Of a DNA stretch of 64,000 bases, positions 34,912 to 44,204 are shown piece after piece; positions within the stretch are counted from its first letter, which is position 1; each line of letters opens with the position of its first letter. Origin of the DNA: JAFDBW01 sp963825575 (lineage in GTDB: Bacteria > Desulfobacterota > Desulfuromonadia > Desulfuromonadales > BM103). The notes beneath the pieces are model-generated. The model did no database searches. It was not told where the DNA came from and worked only from the letters and a program-made list of their open reading frames with translations. The stretch lies in NCBI GenBank assembly GCA_963825575.1, contig CAWGUB010000027.1, positions 117,624 through 181,623 on the forward strand, given 5' to 3'. The translations under genes and the position numbers were made by a program.

Positions 34912-36186
34912 TCAGTTGACAAACGGCAGATTTCCCTCCTGAAATTTCTGACGCAACTCGGCGACCAGGTATAGTGAACCGCAGACAACGACAGGAGTTT
35001 CATCCCGGGCGACGGCAACCGCAGCGGCCAGTCCCGCCTCGGCGGAGAGGAACTCCGCACAGGGCCGCCCTAGCCCAGCAGCCCACTCGGCGATCCGGGC
35101 CGTTGGCACGCTTGTCTCATAACAAACCGGTACAGCATATACTGCAGCGACAAAATTTTCCAGAGGCATCATGACCTCTTCCGGAACGCGTTCGCCACTC
35201 AACCCGACAACCAGATGAATCTGCCCAACCTCCAGGTCATTCAGGTAATCAGCGATGCAGCCAATCCCGGCACGATTATGCGATACATCCGTCAAGATCT
35301 TGCGCCGGCACGCCCACCATTCCAGGCGCCCTGGCCAAAAGGCCGTCCTGCCGGCCTCACGGATCGCAGCATCGGCTATCGGCAACCCCTGCTCGCGCAA
35401 CTTCATAGCTGCAGCGACTGCCTGGGCGAAGTTGTCCAGCTGGTGTCGGCCCGCCAGTGGGCAGGTCAGGTCGTCGATACGGTTGACGCCCACGGCAACC
35501 GAGAGGCTGTCGTGGACTCCCTCCCAAGAAAAATCGCGCCCTGCCAGGCAACACCTGGCATCAAGGGCGGAGGCAGCGCTCATGACCACTTCAAGGGCCT
35601 CGGGACCCTGCCTGCCGACAACCACCGGTACCCCTGACTTCAGGATACCTGCTTTTTCCGCAGCGATCTCTGTCAGGGTCTCACCAAGGTGCTCACTGTG
35701 ATCGTAGCTGATCGGGGTCAATATACACAGCTGCGGTTCGACGATATTGGTTGCATCGAGCCGGCCGCCAAGGCCCGTTTCAAGGACAGCGACATCAACC
35801 TTGTGCTCGCGAAAAGCCAGCAGGGCCATGGCCGTAGTCGCCTCGAAGAAGGTGATCGGAATGTCACCGGCGGCAACCCGAACCTGTTCTGCGAGCTGCG
35901 CGACTTCATCCCGGGAGACCGGCTCGCCGTCGATACGGATGCGTTCGGTAAAACAGTGCAGGTGGGGTGACGTGTAGAGGCCCACCCGCAAGCCTGAATG
36001 TTTGAGAATCTCTGCCAGAATGATGCTGACAGAACCCTTGCCGTTGGTACCGGCAACATGGATGCAGGGTAACGGCCTCTGCAATAGAGGCAGACGACTT
36101 CTTAAGGCCTGCATGTTCTCCAGGCCTAGCTTGATGCCAAAACGCTGCAGCCCGTACAGGTAATCGAGGCTGGCCGAAAAGTTCAC
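34912..36186 (-). CDS. folC: Bifunctional dihydrofolate/folylpolyglutamate synthase
   Basis: Adds glutamate to dihydropteroate and to folates. The 424-residue Mur-ligase-like chain carries the P-loop HVAGTNGKGSVS (about 44-55) and the SPHLHCFTERIRI block. It starts at a GTG (36186), three bases after the accD stop; these genes form the common accD-folC pair. It appears to end the trp-accD-folC run before lptD. Confidence 0.95.
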   Translation of the reverse strand: MNFSASLDYLYGLQRFGIKLGLENMQALRSRLPLLQRPLPCIHVAGTNGKGSVSIILAEILKHSGLRVGLYTSPHLHCFTERIRIDGEPVSRDEVAQLAEQVRVAAGDIPITFFEATTAMALLAFREHKVDVAVLETGLGGRLDATNIVEPQLCILTPISYDHSEHLGETLTEIAAEKAGILKSGVPVVVGRQGPEALEVVMSAASALDARCCLAGRDFSWEGVHDSLSVAVGVNRIDDLTCPLAGRHQLDNFAQAVAAAMKLREQGLPIADAAIREAGRTAFWPGRLEWWACRRKILTDVSHNRAGIGCIADYLNDLEVGQIHLVVGLSGERVPEEVMMPLENFVAAVYAVPVCYETSVPTARIAEWAAGLGRPCAEFLSAEAGLAAAVAVARDETPVVVCGSLYLVAELRQKFQEGNLPFVN

Positions 36187-36189
36187 AGG

Positions 36190-37053
36190 TTAGGAGACAG
36201 GCGCCTGTTTGGTGAAAACGCGCAGGACCTGAGACAGCTTGGCCTTCATCTCCTGACGGGAAATGATCATATCGACCATGCCATGCTCCAGAAGATATTC
36301 GGAACGCTGGAATCCTTCCGGGAGCTTCTGTCGGATCGTCTGCTCGATAACCCTGGGTCCGGCGAAACCGATCAGGGCCTTGGGTTCCGCAATATTGAGA
36401 TCCCCGAGCATGGCGAAGCTGGCAGTCACCCCGCCGGTTGTCGGATCAGTCAAGACCGAGATAAAGGGGATCGCCGCCTTCTTCAGCTTGGCCAGGGCGG
36501 CGCTGCTTTTGGCCATCTGCATCAAAGAAAGAATACTCTCCTGCATCCGGGCCCCGCCCGAAGAAGAGAAGACCAGAACAGGTGCTTTCTTTTCCAGGCC
36601 AAGCTCAATGGCCCGGGTAATCTTCTCGCCGACAACAGAGCCCATACTGCCGCCAAGAAAGCCAAAGTCAAAGACCGCGACAACCACCTCCTGGTCATTC
36701 ATCAGACCGGAGCCGGTGACAACTGCATCGCCACCGCCGCTCTTTTTGAGCGCAGCCCTGATCCGGTCACTGTACTTCTTGGAGTCCTTGAACTTCAAAA
36801 AATCGACCGAGGTCATATCGGGATCAGTCTCGACAAAAGTTCCTTCATCGATGACCAGCGAGATTCTTTCCCTGGCGCTGATGCGGAAGTGATAATCGCA
36901 CTTGGGGCACACGTTCAGATTGCGTTCGATCTCCTTGGAGTAGATGATCTCCTCACAATTCTTGCATTTCGTCCAGAGGCCTTCGGGCATCTGGACCTTC
37001 TTCGTCTCCAGTTGCGCTGAAAGCGGCGCTTTTGATTTTTTAAACCAGGCCAT
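36190..37053 (-). CDS. accD: Acetyl-CoA carboxylase carboxyltransferase subunit beta
   Basis: Beta half of the carboxyltransferase that makes malonyl-CoA for fatty acids. The N-terminal zinc ribbon has Cys30, Cys33, Cys49 and Cys52; the crotonase-like domain follows with GSMGSVVGEKI and the oxyanion-region Gly-rich segments. The 287-residue length is normal. It lies 230 bases after trpA, a stretch with no gene I could support, and is three bases from folC. Confidence 0.96.
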   Translation of the reverse strand: MAWFKKSKAPLSAQLETKKVQMPEGLWTKCKNCEEIIYSKEIERNLNVCPKCDYHFRISARERISLVIDEGTFVETDPDMTSVDFLKFKDSKKYSDRIRAALKKSGGGDAVVTGSGLMNDQEVVVAVFDFGFLGGSMGSVVGEKITRAIELGLEKKAPVLVFSSSGGARMQESILSLMQMAKSSAALAKLKKAAIPFISVLTDPTTGGVTASFAMLGDLNIAEPKALIGFAGPRVIEQTIRQKLPEGFQRSEYLLEHGMVDMIISRQEMKAKLSQVLRVFTKQAPVS

Positions 37054-37283
37054 AATCTACCTCGCGATCATTCGGTGCGGGATTCAAAAAACGAACCGTT
37101 CATTGCTATCCAGAACCTGGAGCCGCAACGTGCGGGACTCCAGTGCTCTGGTTATCTCTTCGAGATATTGTGGCTTCATATGAAATATTCTGACCGGTAC
37201 ATCCGGTTTGTCCAGTTAGTGCAGTTCTTTTACCTGTACGCCGGCTATGCACGAATTGCTATTAACCTGCATTTGAAAGGTAA

Positions 37284-38075
37284 TCAGATCGCCTTTTTCA
37301 GTGCTCTGGCAAAAGCCCCAACGGCGGCCAGAAGATCTGGTGAATCACTCTTTTCCGCTATCAACTTTACCAGGGCACTGCCGACGACAACGGCATCGGC
37401 GATTCCGGCAACGGCGGCAGCATCTTCCGGTGTCGAGATGCCGAAACCAACCGCGACCGGAACCGGGCTTTTCGATTTCAACTCACCGACCGAAACAGCA
37501 ATTGCGCCTGCATCCACCTGTTTGCTGCCCGTAACACCGGTCATTGAAACATAGTATAGAAAGCCCTCTCCTGCCGCGGCAAGCTGCGCGCTGCGCGCTG
37601 CACCGGTTGTCGGAGCCAGGAGTGTAATAAGATCGACGCCTGCGTCCTTGAGTAGCGGATGCAATTCGCCTGCTTCTTCCGGTGGCAGGTCAACCAGGAG
37701 CAGACCGTCGACGCCGGCGGCCGCCGCATCCCTTGCGAACAAGTCAGGTCCGTAGCAGAACACAGGGTTGTAATAGCCCATCAGTATAATCGGGACGTTG
37801 CTGTGCTGACGAACCCTGGCCACCATATCGATCACCCCGCGCAAGGTTGTCCCGGATTCGAGCGCCCGCTCCGAAGCAAGCTGGATCGTCGGCCCATCGG
37901 CCATCGGATCGGAGAAAGGAAACCCCAGTTCGATCAGGTCCACGCCCGATTCAATGAGCGTGTGGACGATCTTCTCGCTGGTGTCCAGATCCGGATCACC
38001 TGCCGTGATGAAGGTCACAAGGGCTTTCTTGCCCTGTTCTTTCAGGGCGTTCAATGTCGCTGATATGTTTGACAT
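37284..38075 (-). CDS. trpA: Tryptophan synthase alpha chain
   Basis: Cleaves indole-3-glycerol phosphate to indole, which passes to the TrpB subunit. The 263-residue TIM barrel contains the catalytic Glu in LIELGFPFSDPMADGP (about 48-62) and the Asp of that loop. In most bacteria it directly follows trpB; here a helicase and a uracil-DNA glycosylase gene lie between (about 2.1 kb). About 50 bases separate it from the glycosylase. Confidence 0.96.
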   Translation of the reverse strand: MSNISATLNALKEQGKKALVTFITAGDPDLDTSEKIVHTLIESGVDLIELGFPFSDPMADGPTIQLASERALESGTTLRGVIDMVARVRQHSNVPIILMGYYNPVFCYGPDLFARDAAAAGVDGLLLVDLPPEEAGELHPLLKDAGVDLITLLAPTTGAARSAQLAAAGEGFLYYVSMTGVTGSKQVDAGAIAVSVGELKSKSPVPVAVGFGISTPEDAAAVAGIADAVVVGSALVKLIAEKSDSPDLLAAVGAFARALKKAI

Positions 38076-38127
38076 GAATGCATTAACTTCCCAAAGAGTT
38101 GATTTTATCGAATCAAACCGAAGGATA

Positions 38128-38808
38128 TCAACCGTTTTCTCCTCTGGCCAGGGTTTTGACCCGCTCGAGCAGGCCGAGAAACATCTCGTTGTTCATGCGG
38201 CCGGTCTGCACGTTGTAGCGGCTGGTATGGTAGCAGCCGACCAGCCACACCCCATTTGCCAACCTGTGGGCTGCGGCATGACCGAACGGAACATCAGACA
38301 AACGGCTGATCTGCCCCCGGGCCTGAAAAAGTCGCAGCAGGCTGTTATGCGCTCCATGCCCGAGGCTGATAATCACACGGAGATTTTTCAGGATTTCCAA
38401 TTCCTCGACAAGATACGGCCGGCAGTTTGAAAACTCCTCGGCATTCGGCCGGTTCTCCGGCGGCAGGCACTTCACCGCATTGGTGATGTAGAGGCCTTGC
38501 AGCTCCAGGCCGTCATCGACAGCTGTCGCGTCGGGCTGGCTGGCAAACCCGGCCTGATGCAGAAGTGGGTACATGAAGATGCCGGCGCCATCTCCGGTGA
38601 ACGGCCGACCGGTGCGATTCGCCCCGTGCGCTCCCGGAGCGAGCCCTACCAGGCAAATCCGCGCCTGAAGATCACCGAAGCCGTTGACCGGGGCATTATG
38701 GTAATCGTCCCTCAGGCGCCCCTTACTCGGCGGCAGTTGCCCGATAAATTCTGTGAGACGTGTGCAGCGCCTGCAGCCCTGCAGGCCATCGAGTTCAATC
38801 CTGGCCAT
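38128..38808 (-). CDS. Uracil-DNA glycosylase, family 5 (UdgB-like)
   Basis: Base-excision enzyme that removes uracil from DNA. The 226-residue chain has the family-5 motifs GLAPGAHGANRTGR (55-68) and CYHTSRYNVQTGR (192-204). The four cysteines Cys12, Cys15, Cys114 and Cys129 fit the 4Fe-4S site of the family 4/5 enzymes. The first motif lacks the polar residue that other families use, as is known for family 5. The start (ATG 38808) was chosen because it begins just upstream of the conserved core and one base after the helicase stop; a longer frame to 39102 lies inside the helicase gene. No strong ribosome site is visible, which suggests coupling. Confidence 0.9.
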   Translation of the reverse strand: MARIELDGLQGCRRCTRLTEFIGQLPPSKGRLRDDYHNAPVNGFGDLQARICLVGLAPGAHGANRTGRPFTGDGAGIFMYPLLHQAGFASQPDATAVDDGLELQGLYITNAVKCLPPENRPNAEEFSNCRPYLVEELEILKNLRVIISLGHGAHNSLLRLFQARGQISRLSDVPFGHAAAHRLANGVWLVGCYHTSRYNVQTGRMNNEMFLGLLERVKTLARGENG

Positions 38809-38809
38809 T

Positions 38810-40078
38810 TCAGCTGCCACTTTTTGGTCTCGGCTTGCCTCCCGGGCGCCGACGCCTTGGCGGCCGCGGCTTGCCGGCACCGGCCCGCTTCTCGATAGGC
38901 GGCTTTTTCTTATGCGGCACCCCCCGTTTGTAATCGTGACAGAGGTCTTCATCTTGCGGAATAGTACTCGGTATCTTCTGGCCGATGTACTCTTCAATGT
39001 CGGGCAGAAAATAGGCAAGATCCTCATCGGCAAAGCTGATCGACTTACCCCTAGCTCCAGCCCGGGCGGTTCGACCGATGCGATGCACATAGTCCTCGGC
39101 ATCCTGCGGCAGGTCGTAATTGACCACGTGCGTCACATTATCAACATGCAAGCCGCGCGAGGCGACATCAGTTGCCACCAGGAAGTTCAGTTTGCCGGCC
39201 TTGAAATCTTCAACGATCCGCAGGCGCTTCTTCTGGACTATGTCACCGGAGAGGTAAGCCACCTTGTAGTCATTCATCTGCAGGCGGCCGGAGAGGTGCT
39301 CCCCTTCCCGCTTGGTGTTGACGAAGACCATGACTCTGACATCTTCAGTCTCTTTTTTCAGAAGCCCCAGCAACAGCGGGAACTTCTCCCGCCTCGCCAC
39401 ATGGTAAACGATCTGTTCAACCAGTTCGGCGGTGACCTGCTCCGGCTCAATGCTGACCTTTTCAGCGAGGTTCATGAACTCATAGGCCAGCTCCATAACC
39501 CGGTGCGAAAGAGTCGCAGAGAAAAGCATGGTCTGACGTTTTTCAAAAGGAGGTAATTTGCGGAGGATATAACGCAAATCGCGGATGAATCCCATGTCGA
39601 ACATCCGGTCGGCTTCGTCAATCACCAGGGCTTCGACATGCCTCAAGGTAAAGACGTTCTGCTTGACATAGTCGATCAGACGACCAGGTGTGGCGACGAT
39701 GATATCGACGCCGTCCTGCAGCGCCCGACGCTGCTTCTCGTAGTCGACGCCGCCAAAGATCGCCTGCACCTTGAAAGGGCAGTTGGCGCCGAGCCCGTCA
39801 GCATCGGCACATATCTGCACGACCAGCTCCCTGGTCGGCGCGATAATCAGGGCGCGTGGAGCACCTTTTGCGGACGGCGGGTTTTTCAGCAGGCGGGTAA
39901 ACAGCGTGATCAGGAATGCAGCAGTCTTCCCGGTGCCGGTCTGGGCCTGAGCAGCGACATCACGGCCCGCCAGCGCCAGCGGAATCGATTCCTCCTGTAC
40001 CGGAGTCAGATCAGCAAAGCCGACCGCTTCGATTCCTCGCAGAACTTCTGCAGGAAGATCAAGTTCAGTAAATTTCAT
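38810..40078 (-). CDS. DEAD-box RNA helicase, RhlB-like
   Basis: ATP-dependent RNA helicase. The 422-residue chain has the Q-motif region PVQEESIPLA, Walker A QTGTGKT (46-52), DEAD box VIDEADRMFD, SAT (LFSATLS) and the C-terminal HRIGRTARAG motif VI, then a basic Arg/Pro/Lys-rich tail of about 40 residues. Many blocks match Escherichia RhlB (for example LSGDIVQKKRLRI and NYDLP.D.EDYVHRIGRT), the degradosome helicase. The start is either the ATG at 40078 or a GTG at 40093; neither has a clear ribosome site. It sits inside the trp operon between trpB and the glycosylase gene. Confidence 0.94.
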   Translation of the reverse strand: MKFTELDLPAEVLRGIEAVGFADLTPVQEESIPLALAGRDVAAQAQTGTGKTAAFLITLFTRLLKNPPSAKGAPRALIIAPTRELVVQICADADGLGANCPFKVQAIFGGVDYEKQRRALQDGVDIIVATPGRLIDYVKQNVFTLRHVEALVIDEADRMFDMGFIRDLRYILRKLPPFEKRQTMLFSATLSHRVMELAYEFMNLAEKVSIEPEQVTAELVEQIVYHVARREKFPLLLGLLKKETEDVRVMVFVNTKREGEHLSGRLQMNDYKVAYLSGDIVQKKRLRIVEDFKAGKLNFLVATDVASRGLHVDNVTHVVNYDLPQDAEDYVHRIGRTARAGARGKSISFADEDLAYFLPDIEEYIGQKIPSTIPQDEDLCHDYKRGVPHKKKPPIEKRAGAGKPRPPRRRRPGGKPRPKSGS

Positions 40079-40158
40079 TTTTAATGACGACACGCATGGC
40101 TGTGAACGTTGAAAGCGTATTCTTTCAACCTTTTCGTGTTGCGTAACTCGTCCCTTGG

Positions 40159-41355
40159 TTAAAGTTCAAAACCCATCGCTTCTGCGACAGTATGGATATC
40201 CTTGTCACCGCGCCCGGACAGGCAAACGAGGATAACGGCGTCGGTCGGAAGCTCCGGGGCAAGCTTGAGCAGATGAGCGATCGCATGGGCGCTTTCGAGT
40301 GCCGGGATGATACCCTCCATCTCCGTAAGCATGCGGAATGCGGCCAACGCCTCGTCATCGGTTACCGACACGTATTCAGCCCGGCCGAGATCCTTAAGGT
40401 AGGCGTGTTCGGGGCCGACCCCGGGGTAATCCAGGCCAGCAGAAACGGAATGGGCATGCTGGATCTGACCATCGTCATCCTGTAGCAAGTAAGTTTTGTT
40501 GCCATGCAGGACGCCCACCTTGCCGGCAGAGATGCTGGCGGCATGCTTGCCCGTTGCAACACCCAGACCGGCTGCCTCGACTCCGACCAGGCGAACCGAC
40601 GGGTCATCGACGAAGGGATGGAAGAGCCCCATGGCATTTGAGCCACCGCCGATACAGGCGACAGCGACGTCGGGCAGGCGTCCTTCCGCTTCCAGGATCT
40701 GGGACTTCGCTTCCTGGCCGATGACCGCCTGGAAGTCACGGACGATCTGCGGGTAGGGATGCGGGCCGGCGACCGTGCCGATCACGTAAAAAGTGTCACG
40801 CACGTGTGTCACCCAGTACCGCAGGGCTTCGTTCATCGCATCCTTGAGGGTTGCTGTGCCGCTGGTCACATCGTGGACACGTGCTCCGAGCAGCTTCATG
40901 CGAAAAACGTTCAGCGCCTGGCGCCTGATATCCTCAGTCCCCATGAAGACGTCGCACTGCATGCCGAACAGTGCCGCTACGGTTGCCGTCGCCACCCCAT
41001 GTTGGCCGGCGCCGGTTTCGGCAATCACCTTGCGCTTGCCCATACGCCGGGCCAGAAGTATCTGACCGACAGTATTGTTGACCTTGTGGGCGCCGGTGTG
41101 GTTGAGGTCCTCACGCTTGAGGTAAATCCTGGCACCACCCAGGTACTCGGTCAGTCTCTGGGCGAAATACAACGGGCTTGGCCTGCCAACATAATTCTTG
41201 AGATATGCCTCAATCTCAGCCCGGAAGGACGGATCGGCCTGGCATTGTTTATAGCTCTCCTCCAATTCCAGCAGCGCCGGCATCAGGGTTTCAGCAACAT
41301 AACGGCCGCCAAACTGGCCAAAATGCCCACGGGTATCGGGCTGTTGGTATTTCAC
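40159..41355 (-). CDS. trpB: Tryptophan synthase beta chain (TrpB1)
   Basis: PLP enzyme that joins indole and serine to form tryptophan. The 398-residue chain is the TrpA-dependent type, with the PLP lysine in HTGAHKVNNTVGQ (about 86) and the Gly-rich phosphate cup GGGSNAMG. It overlaps the trpF stop by four bases. A second, different trpB lies two genes upstream. Unusually, trpA is not next to it. Confidence 0.96.
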   Translation of the reverse strand: MKYQQPDTRGHFGQFGGRYVAETLMPALLELEESYKQCQADPSFRAEIEAYLKNYVGRPSPLYFAQRLTEYLGGARIYLKREDLNHTGAHKVNNTVGQILLARRMGKRKVIAETGAGQHGVATATVAALFGMQCDVFMGTEDIRRQALNVFRMKLLGARVHDVTSGTATLKDAMNEALRYWVTHVRDTFYVIGTVAGPHPYPQIVRDFQAVIGQEAKSQILEAEGRLPDVAVACIGGGSNAMGLFHPFVDDPSVRLVGVEAAGLGVATGKHAASISAGKVGVLHGNKTYLLQDDDGQIQHAHSVSAGLDYPGVGPEHAYLKDLGRAEYVSVTDDEALAAFRMLTEMEGIIPALESAHAIAHLLKLAPELPTDAVILVCLSGRGDKDIHTVAEAMGFEL

Positions 41356-41984
41356 TTGATGGACTCCCTGGCCATACGGATGAACATGGCCACCTTTTCC
41401 GGGTTTTTCTGCCCGGGTTTGCTCTCTACCCCGCTGGAGACATCGACACCATAGGGGTGAACCTGGCGTACAGCTTCCGCAACATTTTCCGGATTGAGCC
41501 CACCGGCCAGGATAACCCGGTGCCGTGAGGCAACCTCCGCCGCCCGGTCCCAGTCACAACGCTGCCCGGTGCCGCCGAGTTTATCCGGCACGTAGGCATC
41601 GAGCAACAGCGCCGAAACCTGGTAAGCGGAGAAGACGCTGTCATCCATCCCCTGCTTGAGCCGAAACGCCTTGATAACCCGACAGGGCGGATAGGTACAC
41701 TGGTCCGGTTCTTCCTCACCGTGTAATTGTACCGTATTCAGGCCACAGAACTCTACCATCTCACGAATCCTGGCCGGCGGCTCATTAACAAACAGCCCGA
41801 CGGTCGTGACAATGGGCGGCAGCTCGGCGACGATCCGTCGGGCCTGGTCCGGGGCAACGAAACGCGGGCTGCCCGGATAGAAGACGAAGCCGAGCGCATC
41901 GGCACCGCAGGCCGCTGCATGGCGAGCGTCTTCGAGATTGGTAATGCCGCAGATTTTCACCCGCGGCACTCCGTAACCTGCCAT
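41352..41984 (-). CDS. trpF: Phosphoribosylanthranilate isomerase
   Basis: Amadori rearrangement of phosphoribosylanthranilate, third step from chorismate. The 210-residue TIM barrel begins MAGYGVPRVKICGITN, with the catalytic Cys in KICG, and ends at a phosphate loop of the GVDVSSGVE type. The ATG at 41984 is preferred over a TTG just before it. It follows trpB2 directly and overlaps trpB. Confidence 0.96.
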   Translation of the reverse strand: MAGYGVPRVKICGITNLEDARHAAACGADALGFVFYPGSPRFVAPDQARRIVAELPPIVTTVGLFVNEPPARIREMVEFCGLNTVQLHGEEEPDQCTYPPCRVIKAFRLKQGMDDSVFSAYQVSALLLDAYVPDKLGGTGQRCDWDRAAEVASRHRVILAGGLNPENVAEAVRQVHPYGVDVSSGVESKPGQKNPEKVAMFIRMARESIK

Positions 41985-41987
41985 CAA

Positions 41988-43340
41988 TCAACCAACTTTC
42001 GGTAAATGCGAGAGCGATTCCTTGATCGCTGCCTCAGGATATTCGTAATCTTCGAGCTCATTATTGAAATAGGCGTCATAAGCTGCCATATCGACATGAC
42101 CATGCCCCGAAAGGTTAAAGAGGATGGTTTTCTCCTTGCCTTCCTCCTTGGCCAACAGCGCCTCGTCGATTGCACCGCGAATGGCGTGAGACGACTCGGG
42201 GGCCGGAATGATCGACTCGGTGCGTGCGAACAGGACAGCGGCTTCGAAACAGGCAACCTGGTGGGCAGCCCTGGTTTCGACAACGCCTTCGTGGACGAGT
42301 TGCGACACGAGCGGCGCAGCACCGTGGTAGCGCAGACCGCCGGCATGAATGCCGGGAGGCATAAAATCGTGGCCGAGAGTATACATGCGGGAAATCGGTG
42401 CCATCTTTGCCGTATCGCCATAATCGAACTCATACACGCCCTTGGTCAGCGTCGGGCAGCTGGCCGGCTCCACAGCCAGGAGACGAACGTCCTTGCCATT
42501 GGCCTTGTCGGAAACAAACGGAAAAGCTATGCCGGCAAAGTTCGAACCGCCGCCGTGACAGCCGATCACTACGTCAGGGTAGTCGCCTGCAATCTTGAGC
42601 TGCTCTTTGGCTTCAAGGCCGATAATTGTCTGGTGCAGGCAAACGTGGTTGAGAACGCTACCGAGAGAGTAGCGGGTGTCCTCATGGGTCGCGGCATCCT
42701 CCACTGCTTCACTGATTGCGATCCCCAGAGACCCCTGGTTGTCGGGATCGTCGGCAAGGATCGCCCGGCCGGCATTGGTGCGGTCCGAAGGTGACGGGAA
42801 GACTTCTGCTCCCCACAGCTGCATCATGCTTTTGCGGTAAGGCTTCTGGCCATAGGAGACCTTGACCATATAGACAGTACACTCGAGGCCGAAGTGCTGG
42901 CAGGCCATCGCGATTGATGAGCCCCACTGCCCCGCGCCGGTTTCAGAAGCAATCCGCTTGGTCCCGGCGATCTTGTTGTAGTAGGCCTGCGGGACAGCTG
43001 TATTCGGTTTGTGAGAACCGGCCGGAGAGACGCCTTCGTACTTGTAGTATATCTTTGCCGGTGTCCCGAGAGCTTTCTCCAGTTGGTGCGCCCGGTACAG
43101 GGGAGACGGCCGCCACTGCTTGTAAACCTCCAGGATCTCTTCCGGGATATCAATCCAGCGCTGCTGGGAGACCTCCTGCTCAATGAGGCCCATCGGGAAG
43201 AGCGGCAACAGGTCATCCGGGGTGACCGGCTGCAAGGTTCCCGGATGAAGCACCGGAGCCATCTGCCCTGGCATGTCGGGGATGATATTGTACCACTGTC
43301 GGGGCATCTGATCTTCGTTGAGAAGAATTTTAGTCTGCAT
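41988..43340 (-). CDS. trpB2: TrpB2-type tryptophan synthase beta homologue
   Basis: A 450-residue PLP enzyme of the TrpB2 branch, longer than TrpB1 (398) and distinct in sequence. The PLP lysine lies in SPAGSHKPNTAVPQAYY. Some TrpB2 enzymes work without TrpA on free indole, or act on other substrates such as phosphoserine. Here it lies in the trp operon together with a normal trpB, so it may salvage indole that leaks or is imported. ATG with AAGGAG upstream. It is three bases from trpF and about 46 from trpC. Confidence 0.93.
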   Translation of the reverse strand: MQTKILLNEDQMPRQWYNIIPDMPGQMAPVLHPGTLQPVTPDDLLPLFPMGLIEQEVSQQRWIDIPEEILEVYKQWRPSPLYRAHQLEKALGTPAKIYYKYEGVSPAGSHKPNTAVPQAYYNKIAGTKRIASETGAGQWGSSIAMACQHFGLECTVYMVKVSYGQKPYRKSMMQLWGAEVFPSPSDRTNAGRAILADDPDNQGSLGIAISEAVEDAATHEDTRYSLGSVLNHVCLHQTIIGLEAKEQLKIAGDYPDVVIGCHGGGSNFAGIAFPFVSDKANGKDVRLLAVEPASCPTLTKGVYEFDYGDTAKMAPISRMYTLGHDFMPPGIHAGGLRYHGAAPLVSQLVHEGVVETRAAHQVACFEAAVLFARTESIIPAPESSHAIRGAIDEALLAKEEGKEKTILFNLSGHGHVDMAAYDAYFNNELEDYEYPEAAIKESLSHLPKVG

Positions 43341-43386
43341 GAAATATCTCCTTGACGTTAGTGTTATCGGATAATGTCGTTTCGAC

Positions 43387-44181
43387 TCAGTCTGTCTGGC
43401 CTTGCAGCTCTCTCAGTTTGGCGCCGATATCGTCTTCGCGCATCAGTGATTCGCCGACCAGAAACCCCTTCGCTCCGGCCTGCTGCAGGCGCTCGACATC
43501 AGCGCGGCAGGCAATGCCGCTTTCGGCGACCACAAAATGACTATCAGGTATCATCGGCAACAGTCGCTCCGTGATGGCCAGGTCGGTTTCAAAGGTCTGC
43601 AGATTGCGATTGTTGATGCCGACCAGCTCGCAGCCGGTCTCGAGCACCATCAGCAACTCAGCCTCGTCATGCACTTCCATCAGGACGTCGAGATGCAGCT
43701 CCTTCGCCAGGGCATTGTACTCTGCAAGCTGTCCTGCATCAAGCATGGCGGCAATCAGCAGGATCGCATCGGCACCGGCTGCCCGTGCTTCGTAAATCTG
43801 GTACGGATCACAGATGAAGTCCTTGCGCAGCAGCGGCAGGTTGACAACTTCACGGATCTTGCCGAGATACTGCAAGTGTCCCATGAAGAAGTGCTCGTCG
43901 GTCAGGACAGACAGGCAGGTCGCGCCATTTTCCTGGTAGATCTCCGCAATCGTCAGGGGGTCGAAATCCTCGCGGATCACCCCCTTGCTCGGCGAACCCT
44001 TCTTGACTTCGGCGATAACAGCCGTCCATCCCGATTCGGCAGCGGCTCTCAGGGCACGCAAGAACCCTCTGGGCTGGTCTTCCAGTTCACCGACGCCTCT
44101 TTGCAGAGAATCGAGGGAACGGCGTTCCTTCGCCAGGGCAACTTCACGGAGCTTGTGCTCGGCAATCTTATCGAGAATCAT
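43387..44181 (-). CDS. trpC: Indole-3-glycerol phosphate synthase
   Basis: Closes the indole ring, releasing CO2. The 264-residue TIM barrel has VIAEVKKGSPSKGVIRED, with the catalytic Lys and Glu blocks of the family, and VGINNRNLQTFETD near the phosphate site. It stands alone, with trpF as a separate gene, unlike the fused form in enterics. It lies 23 bases after trpD. Confidence 0.96.
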   Translation of the reverse strand: MILDKIAEHKLREVALAKERRSLDSLQRGVGELEDQPRGFLRALRAAAESGWTAVIAEVKKGSPSKGVIREDFDPLTIAEIYQENGATCLSVLTDEHFFMGHLQYLGKIREVVNLPLLRKDFICDPYQIYEARAAGADAILLIAAMLDAGQLAEYNALAKELHLDVLMEVHDEAELLMVLETGCELVGINNRNLQTFETDLAITERLLPMIPDSHFVVAESGIACRADVERLQQAGAKGFLVGESLMREDDIGAKLRELQGQTD

Positions 44182-44204
44182 GAGTATAAAATCCGCCGTA
44201 GCGA

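Noticed and set aside
37054..37283. Possible small gene between trpA and accD (31 codons on the minus strand)
   Set aside because: There is no ribosome site and no recognisable motif; it may be an untranslated spacer or hold a promoter for accD.
38808..39102. Longer N terminus of the uracil-DNA glycosylase
   Set aside because: It lies entirely inside the helicase gene and does not resemble the family; the conserved core starts just after 38808.
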